DNA of 10,776 nucleotides from Chlamydiia bacterium (GTDB taxonomy: Bacteria; Chlamydiota; Chlamydiia; Chlamydiales; JACKPQ01), in the NCBI GenBank assembly GCA_030433395.1, contig JAUILX010000022.1:1-10776 (forward strand), in the 5' to 3' direction. Below are positions 6,452 to 10,776 of this stretch, one piece after another. The translations under genes were made by a program, and so were the position numbers. Within the stretch, counting starts at the first letter, position 1. Every line of letters starts with the position of its first letter. A model generated the notes under the pieces. That model saw only the letters and a list, made by a program, of their open reading frames with translations, was not told the DNA's origin and ran no database searches.

Positions 6452-6514
6452 CCTAATAACAACTACTCTAAATTACTATAGTTTTTATGTTTCTCTATGA
6501 GGTAGAATTTGGTT

Positions 6515-7075
6515 ATGCATTACTCGAAGTTTTTCAAGTCTATTCCTCAAGAGCTTAAGGGTCTTTTTGATCAGAGCAAGCATGTCTGGGATGTGTTGAA
6601 GGGCTTGAAAGAGTGGGTAGATACTGCAACCCTTGGTGAGATTGTTATGGGAAAAGATGTTCTAGTCGAGAAGGGTGCTCTGATTGAGGGTCCTTGTTGG
6701 ATTGGCTCTGGTTGTAAAATTCTACATGGCGCTGCTGTTAGACCTTATACGATTTTGTGCGATGGCGCTATGGTCGGTCATTGCTCTGAGGTTAAACGGT
6801 CAATTTTACTTGAAGGTGCAAAAGCTCCTCACTTTAATTATATCGGCGATTCAATCCTGGGGTGTGATGTTAATATGGGCGCCGGTGCTAAGACTGCGAA
6901 TTTGCGCTTTGATAGGAAGGTCATAAAGGTGGATGGAGTCGATACGGGCTTGGGAAAGTTTGGGGTGGTTCTGGGTGACTTTGCTCAGGTGGGGTGTAAT
7001 TGCACTCTGGGTCCTGGATGCTTGCTCAAACCCAAGAGCTTTTGTAGGCCCTGTTCTTATGTTGGGGGTTCATGA
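6515..7075 (+). CDS. GlmU-like hexapeptide-repeat acetyltransferase without a nucleotidyltransferase domain
   Basis: A 186-residue protein of the left-handed beta-helix class, with repeats of small-residue hexads from about residue 46 (MGKDVL, VEKGALIEGP, WIGSGCKIL). The second half resembles the acetyltransferase half of GlmU: AVRPYT (Arg77), GHCSEVKRS (Lys94), APHFNYIGDS with His106 in the place of the catalytic base and Tyr109, then NMGAGAKTANL (Asn120). The N-terminal uridylyltransferase domain of about 230 residues is absent, so it is not a full GlmU. Chlamydiaceae have a similar short protein (CT629) annotated as a pyrophosphorylase, which the domain content does not support. Substrate is unknown, plausibly a sugar nucleotide. 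GAGGT at 6499-6503 is 11 bases from the ATG and 5 from an in-frame TTG at 6509, an alternative start. The stop overlaps the ispA start as ATGA. Confidence 0.85.
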   Translation: MHYSKFFKSIPQELKGLFDQSKHVWDVLKGLKEWVDTATLGEIVMGKDVLVEKGALIEGPCWIGSGCKILHGAAVRPYTILCDGAMVGHCSEVKRSILLEGAKAPHFNYIGDSILGCDVNMGAGAKTANLRFDRKVIKVDGVDTGLGKFGVVLGDFAQVGCNCTLGPGCLLKPKSFCRPCSYVGGS

Positions 7076-7911
7076 CTCTGGTAGGGCTGCGCGGTAGCTT
7101 TGAAGCTGCCTTAAAATGCGATCTATGGCGGGTGCGCGAGCAGAACAAACTGTGTGATGCGATCGAATATGCTCTTTTGACCGGAGGTAAGCGTTTTCGC
7201 CCGTTGATTGTAATGAGTGTCGCCCAGGCTCTGGGAAATTGCGATGTAAAGCCAGCAGCTTTGGCTGTTGAATATTTTCATACAGCTTCTCTCATTGCTG
7301 ACGATCTGCCTTGCATGGACAATGATGCTATGCGAAGGGGAGAAAAGTCTTTACACTGCGCATTTGATGAAACGACAGCCTTGTTGTCTAGCTATGCGCT
7401 GATCTGTGCTGCGTTTGAAAAGGTGCACGCAAATGCTAAGCTATGCGGTGCAGACAAGGGGATGATTGCGCTAGAGCAGGCGGCCCGGGCAGCTGGATTA
7501 AAAGGCGCTACCGGCGGGCAGTTTCTTGATTTATTTCCACCCAATTATGATGCTGACACGCTTTTGGATGTTTTGAATCGCAAGACGGTAACGCTTTTTG
7601 AAACGGCATTTGTATTCGGTTGGGTCTTTGGCGGTGGTGATTTGGGACAATTGGACTCAGTAAGGAAAACCGCGCTTCATTTTGGGATGGCGTTTCAAAT
7701 TGGCGATGATCTGTGCGATTTTGAGCAAGATCTAGGGCGCATCACATCAAATTATGCTGTTGCTTTAGGGAGGGAGTGTGCCACCAAAGCTTTTTATGAG
7801 CACGTGGTGGCTTTAGATCTTCTTTTAAAAGAGCTACACTTAGAAGGTAGCGGATTAAAAGAGTTAAAAGAGTTGCTGATGCATCACTTGGCGCCGGCAA
7901 GCTCTGCTTGA
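7072..7911 (+). CDS. ispA: Prenyl diphosphate synthase, likely geranylgeranyl diphosphate synthase
   Basis: It condenses isopentenyl diphosphate with allylic diphosphates to make C15 or C20 precursors for quinone and lipid-carrier synthesis. The 279 residues show GGKRFRP (38-44), the first Asp-rich motif DDLPCMDND (77-85) with the two-residue insertion of bacterial enzymes followed by MRRG, GATGGQFLDL (145-154), Lys-Thr (171-172) and the second Asp-rich motif DDLCD (212-216). The residue five before the first motif is Ala, where bacterial farnesyl synthases have Tyr; with the insertion this fits the type II geranylgeranyl synthase pattern. The symbol ispA follows the chlamydial convention. 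The ATG overlaps the preceding stop by 4 bases, so translation is probably coupled. The last 28 bases overlap recA on the other strand. Confidence 0.93.
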   Translation: MTLVGLRGSFEAALKCDLWRVREQNKLCDAIEYALLTGGKRFRPLIVMSVAQALGNCDVKPAALAVEYFHTASLIADDLPCMDNDAMRRGEKSLHCAFDETTALLSSYALICAAFEKVHANAKLCGADKGMIALEQAARAAGLKGATGGQFLDLFPPNYDADTLLDVLNRKTVTLFETAFVFGWVFGGGDLGQLDSVRKTALHFGMAFQIGDDLCDFEQDLGRITSNYAVALGRECATKAFYEHVVALDLLLKELHLEGSGLKELKELLMHHLAPASSA

Positions 7912-8939
7912 GGCTCAGGCAAGTTAAGGCCGCGCGCTTCTTTGTACTGCTTAATAATGCCCTTTTCAATTTCATCTGCAAGCTTGGGGTTTTTCTTCAG
8001 CTCTTCACGAGCAGCTTCGCGTCCTTGTCCAAGACGCGTTTCTTTGTAGCTAAACCAAGAGCCTTTTTTATCGACGATTTTGTAATCGACACCTAAATCG
8101 ATGATGTTTCCTAAGCGAGAGATTCCTTCGTTAAAGAGGATATCAAATTCTGCGATCTGGAATGGCGGTGCCATTTTGTTTTTAGCAATTTTGACTTTTA
8201 CGCGGTTACCAATGTCAAGGTTGTCAGCTCCTTTGATTGAGCCAATACGGCGGATGTCAAGGCGCACAGACGAGTAAAATTTAAGGGCTCGCCCACCTGT
8301 TGTTGTTTCGGGACTGCCAAACATCACGCCAATTTTTTCACGTATTTGGTTGATGAAGATGGCGCATGTATTGCTTTTAGAAAGAGAGGCTGTGAGTTTG
8401 CGTAGCGCTTGTGACATCAGGCGGGCGTGTACACCCATCTGAGAGTCGCCGATCTCCCCTTCTAATTCTGATCTTGGAACAAGAGCTGCGACAGAGTCAA
8501 TAACGATGACATCAATAGCTCCGGAGCGAGCTAGAACCTCTGCAATGTTTAGGGCGTCTTCACCGCAGTCGGGCTGAGAAAGCATCAGGCTGTCGATGTC
8601 TACGCCGATGCGTTTTGCATACGCGGGATCAAGTGCGTGCTCGGCATCAATATAAGCTGCGGTCCCGCCATTTTTTTGACAATTGGCAACAATGTGTTGA
8701 GCAAGTGTAGATTTACCAGAGGACTCTGGGCCGTAAATTTCAACAACACGGCCGCGCGGAACCCCCCCTATGCCTAGTGCCATGTCTAATGAAAGAGCCC
8801 CGGTCTTAACCACCTGAACGCCGTGGCCTGTTGAGTGTTTGCCCAGGGTCATGATTGAACCCTCTCCAAACTGTTTTTCAATGTGAGCAAGTGCAAGTTC
8901 TAATGCTTTTTTCTTGGCGCTATCTTGTGGATTGGACAT
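7884..8939 (-). CDS. recA: Recombinase RecA
   Basis: It forms filaments on single-stranded DNA and catalyses strand exchange in recombinational repair. The 351 residues match the usual length. Walker A is GPESSGKST (70-78), Walker B is VIVIDS (144-149), then SELEGEIGDSQMG, FINQIREKIGVMFG and the DNA-binding loop SPETTTGGRALKFYSS. The C-terminus, usually acidic and regulatory, is here less acidic and ends AELAGAK. The start at 8939 is fixed by AAGGAG 5 bases upstream. No LexA-type operator is visible in the 94 bases up to glk, which agrees with the general absence of LexA in chlamydiae. The gene diverges from glk, and its 3' end overlaps ispA by 28 bases. Confidence 0.98.
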   Translation of the reverse strand: MSNPQDSAKKKALELALAHIEKQFGEGSIMTLGKHSTGHGVQVVKTGALSLDMALGIGGVPRGRVVEIYGPESSGKSTLAQHIVANCQKNGGTAAYIDAEHALDPAYAKRIGVDIDSLMLSQPDCGEDALNIAEVLARSGAIDVIVIDSVAALVPRSELEGEIGDSQMGVHARLMSQALRKLTASLSKSNTCAIFINQIREKIGVMFGSPETTTGGRALKFYSSVRLDIRRIGSIKGADNLDIGNRVKVKIAKNKMAPPFQIAEFDILFNEGISRLGNIIDLGVDYKIVDKKGSWFSYKETRLGQGREAAREELKKNPKLADEIEKGIIKQYKEARGLNLPEPQAELAGAK

Positions 8940-8944
8940 GGACT

Positions 8945-8950
8945 CTCCTT
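8945..8950 (-). promoter_or_regulatory. Ribosome binding site of recA
   Basis: AAGGAG on the - strand, 5 bases before the ATG at 8939-8937; the strongest ribosome site in the window. Confidence 0.75.
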
Positions 8951-9033
8951 TTGTGGTTTCCTACAGAGTGACCTGTTTTCTTGTTTCAGTCAAGACCTAG
9001 AAAAGAATCCACGAATCGTTATATAGCTTAAGT

Positions 9034-9987
9034 ATGGTTTATTTAATTGGCGATGTCGGTGGAACTAAAACTCATCTTGCTTTTTATGATGGGAGTGTTT
9101 TGCGAGAGCAAAAGTTTCCTAGCGGCGACTATGATTGTCTGGCAGCTATTGCAAAAGAGTTTCTTGCAGGTGGGGAAAAAATCGAAAAGGCCTGCTTTGG
9201 CATTGCTGGTCCTGTGCGAGACGGGAGGTGTCAGACGACCAACCTGCCCTGGGTGATTGATGCAGCAGAGCTTGGTAAGGAGCTTGGGATTGAGTGTGTT
9301 TACTTGTTAAACGATCTGGAAGCCAACGCCTGGGGCATCAACGCTTTAAGTGAGGATCAGCTTTACACCCTTAATAAGGGCGAGGATGTTAAAGGTAATT
9401 GTGCACTGATTTCTGCAGGAACCGGTTTAGGGGAAGCTGGTATCTATTATGCTGGGGCTGAGCATCGCCCTTTTGCAACAGAAGGTGGCCACGCCGACTT
9501 TGCTCCGCGCACTGATTTAGAGATTGAGCTGCTTTGTTATCTAAGGGAGCGCTTTAAGGGGCACGTCTCTTATGAAAGAATTTTATCAGGGCCAGGGCTT
9601 GGGAACATCTATCGGTTTTTAGTTGATAAGAAGGGGTGCGAAGACGTTCTTGGCTCTGTTGACGAAAAGAGTTTGCCCAAAATGATATCGGAGAGAGGCC
9701 TGGAGGCAAAAGGGTCTACATGTCAAAAGGCGCTTGAAATCTTTGTCGATCTTTATGGTGCAGAGGCTGGAAATGTGGCTCTCAAGTTTTTGACGCTCGG
9801 TGGCATTTATGTCGGAGGAGGCATTGCTCCAAAGATTTTACGAGCGATTCAAGAAGGGGCTTTTATGAAGTCCTTTTATAGCAAGGGGCGCTTTGAAGGT
9901 TTGCTGAAATCGATTCCTGTCAGGGTTATTTTGGAAGAGAATACAGCTTTGCTTGGTGCTGGATATTTCGTATCAATAAAAAAATAA
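9034..9987 (+). CDS. glk: Glucokinase, Glk family (E. coli type)
   Basis: It phosphorylates glucose with ATP to glucose 6-phosphate in the cytoplasm. The 317 residues (E. coli 321) show the first phosphate loop GDVGGTKT (6-13), FGIAGPV (55-61), LLNDLEANAWG with catalytic Asp94 (91-101), the second phosphate loop SAGTGLG (127-133), the glucose-binding EGGH (150-153) and the adenosine-binding GGIYVGGGIAPK near 255-266. Chlamydiaceae lack this enzyme and import glucose 6-phosphate, while environmental chlamydiae are known to have it. It diverges from recA. No Shine-Dalgarno site precedes the ATG, and TATATA at 9020-9025 lies only 8 bases upstream, so the mRNA could be nearly leaderless (inference). 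The coding strand is G-rich as expected for the leading strand. Confidence 0.95.
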   Translation: MVYLIGDVGGTKTHLAFYDGSVLREQKFPSGDYDCLAAIAKEFLAGGEKIEKACFGIAGPVRDGRCQTTNLPWVIDAAELGKELGIECVYLLNDLEANAWGINALSEDQLYTLNKGEDVKGNCALISAGTGLGEAGIYYAGAEHRPFATEGGHADFAPRTDLEIELLCYLRERFKGHVSYERILSGPGLGNIYRFLVDKKGCEDVLGSVDEKSLPKMISERGLEAKGSTCQKALEIFVDLYGAEAGNVALKFLTLGGIYVGGGIAPKILRAIQEGAFMKSFYSKGRFEGLLKSIPVRVILEENTALLGAGYFVSIKK

Positions 9988-10191
9988 TTAAAATTTCTTT
10001 CAAATATTAATTAAATGTTATATGTATTGAGAAATGAAGAGGCTCTGTTCCGATGCTTAATGCTTGCATTTCGTTGGAATAAAAGTATTTTTCAAAAAAT
10101 AATTATAAAAATGTTTTAATAAATAACCATATTGTTTATATGAAAGATAAGAGTCAAAGATTAATTGACAATAAAACCCATGAGGTAAGAG
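9988..10191 (+). other. AT-rich intergenic leader before the porin gene
   Basis: No gene is seen in these 204 bases. Just after the glk stop there is an AT-only inverted repeat (about 9989-10013, loop CTTTC). At 10048-10079 a bulged hairpin can be drawn, TTCC/GGAA outside and GATGC/GCATT inside, followed by TAAAAGTATTTTT. Either could end glk transcription, but neither is a clean GC-rich stem with a T-run. The rest (10080-10180) is very AT-rich, and I cannot pick one promoter with confidence. Confidence 0.35.
10182..10185 (+). promoter_or_regulatory. Ribosome binding site of the porin gene
   Basis: GAGG, 6 bases before the ATG at 10192, supports that start together with the signal peptide that follows it. 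Confidence 0.6.
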
Positions 10192-10776
10192 ATGAAAAGC
10201 ATTCTAAGTAAGGTTTCAATCGCCTTAGCTTCTCTTGCTGTGATGCCCCTAACTTTCGCGGCATCGGATCTACATTCACGTGTAGAGCAGCTAGAAAAGC
10301 AAATGTCGCAAGTAGGAACCGAAAACGCATTTGGAGGATATGGAGCAAAAACTGCTTGTGCACGTCCTTCTAAAGATAACAAAAACTGGTTCATCACCGG
10401 TGATGTCCTTTATTGGTCATCAACAGTTGGTGGTACAGATTTTGCTTTCTCAGATGATTCACCAACATTCACCTATCCTATTAAAGGACGCACAAAAGAT
10501 GTGGACTTTGATTGGAGCTTTGGTTTCCGTGTTGGTCTAGGCTATAACTTCTGCCGCGACTGCTGGGATATCTATGCTGAGTACACAAACTTTAGCAACG
10601 ATGGTAGCCGCAGTGTTAGCGGTGGTGGCTGTGGAAGCAGTGTTATTCTTCCATTACGTGGAGCAGTTTGCCCACCTGATCAGGCTGGAGCTGCTGCTTG
10701 GCAGGCAAATAACGCTAAGTCGTCATTTGACTTAGACTTCCAAAGTGTTGACCTTAACATTGGTCGCAACTATTTT
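10192..10776 (+). CDS. Legionella-MOMP-like outer membrane porin (Lpg1974-type), 3' end outside the window
   Basis: The 195 residues present run open to the last base, so the gene is cut by the window edge. A signal peptide is clear: basic MKSILSK, hydrophobic core to about residue 20, likely cleavage after TFA (23). A short coiled-coil-like segment follows (HSRVEQLEKQM, 28-38). From residue 65 the beta-barrel begins with NWFITGDVLYWSS, and VGLGYNFCRDCWDIYAEY (114-131) is typical of the Lpg1974 family, where the motif is usually GYN...WDLYLEWTRF. Cys at 56, 121, 124, 147 and 160 could form disulfide cross-links, as in chlamydial envelopes that lean on disulfides (inference). A Gly/Ser-rich loop lies at 138-150. 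Families of such porins are expanded in Simkania and Waddlia. It has its own leader and is probably highly expressed. Confidence 0.88.
   Translation, partial: MKSILSKVSIALASLAVMPLTFAASDLHSRVEQLEKQMSQVGTENAFGGYGAKTACARPSKDNKNWFITGDVLYWSSTVGGTDFAFSDDSPTFTYPIKGRTKDVDFDWSFGFRVGLGYNFCRDCWDIYAEYTNFSNDGSRSVSGGGCGSSVILPLRGAVCPPDQAGAAAWQANNAKSSFDLDFQSVDLNIGRNYF

Larger units (their letters stand above)
6290..6514 (+). other. Non-coding stretch with repeats and a DnaA-box match; candidate replication origin
   Basis: No gene is visible between tRNA-Pro and the acetyltransferase gene. The stretch contains TTTTCCACA at 6290-6298, which fits the DnaA-box consensus TTWTNCACA exactly. It has three copies of TTWTGAACA (6355-6363 on the - strand, 6374-6382 and 6432-6440 on the + strand), each one base off that consensus. 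It also has three CTATAG palindromes (6308-6313, 6384-6389, 6476-6481). The part after 6451 is AT-rich. The + strand changes from C-rich to G-rich a little to the left of here. Together these suggest an origin or another protein-binding region; none of it is proven, and some of the repeats could be chance. Confidence 0.35.

Noticed and set aside
6440..6482. A full DnaA-trio unwinding element after GCCCC
   Set aside because: Only isolated CTA triplets fit; the run is not continuous in one phase, so I do not call it, and mention it only as a loose resemblance.
8940..9033. LexA/SOS operator or clear promoter between recA and glk
   Set aside because: No SOS-box palindrome is visible; TTGACT on the recA strand has no acceptable -10 at the right distance.
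10165..10170. Perfect TTGACA before the porin gene
   Set aside because: A -10 box 17 bases on would fall at the start codon (AGAGAT), so it cannot serve as a normal promoter for this gene.
10154..10397. Two - strand frames covering the porin start
   Set aside because: They are antisense to a gene with a clear ribosome site, signal peptide and porin motifs.
1..10776. Insertion sequences, CRISPR arrays, prophage genes or a new defence system
   Set aside because: No transposase, integrase, terminal inverted repeats, regular spacer array or defence-type domain is visible. The genes are mostly core functions.

Overview
The window looks like a piece of a chromosome from the order Chlamydiales, most likely an environmental family such as Simkaniaceae, Waddliaceae or Rhabdochlamydiaceae rather than Chlamydiaceae. 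The main clue is the run thrS, then a parA whose Walker A reads KGGTAKTS, then a pGP6-D (UPF0137) homologue. This order is the same as the chromosomal thrS / CT582 / CT583 cluster of Chlamydia trachomatis. A lone GlmU-like acetyltransferase beside a prenyl diphosphate synthase matches the CT629/CT628 pair. Two features point away from Chlamydiaceae: a glucokinase gene, and a Legionella-MOMP-like (Lpg1974-type) porin in place of a classical ompA. This placement is inferred from remembered protein sequences, not from a search.

Left part, 1-3.6 kb: thrS (5' truncated), parA and the pGP6-D-like gene form a + strand operon with 0 and 23 bases between genes. dapA runs the other way and overlaps the pGP6-D-like 3' end by 48 bases. 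Middle part, 3.6-6.5 kb: three genes of unknown function (a small three-helix membrane protein, a 312-residue single-anchor membrane protein on the - strand and a 121-residue soluble protein), then ung on the - strand, then tRNA-Pro(GGG) with a very good promoter, then a 219-base non-coding stretch carrying repeats and a DnaA-box match. Right part, 6.5-10.8 kb: the GlmU-like acetyltransferase and ispA (GGPP-synthase-like) overlap as ATGA; recA runs the other way and overlaps ispA by 28 bases; glk diverges from recA; after an AT-rich 204-base leader comes the start of a secreted beta-barrel porin that runs off the window.

Functionally the genes are mostly housekeeping: translation (thrS, tRNA-Pro), plasmid-type segregation proteins now on the chromosome (parA, pGP6-D-like), diaminopimelate/lysine synthesis (dapA), DNA repair (ung, recA), isoprenoid precursors (ispA), glucose entry into glycolysis (glk) and the outer membrane.

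The most interesting signal is strand composition. On the + strand C clearly exceeds G at the left, even across the - strand gene dapA, and G clearly exceeds C at the right. The sign change falls between about 4 and 6.5 kb and runs in the direction expected at a replication origin. The repeat-bearing non-coding stretch at 6290-6508 is the best place in the window for such an origin, though this is unproven. Three of the four convergent gene pairs overlap at their 3' ends, which is also unusual.
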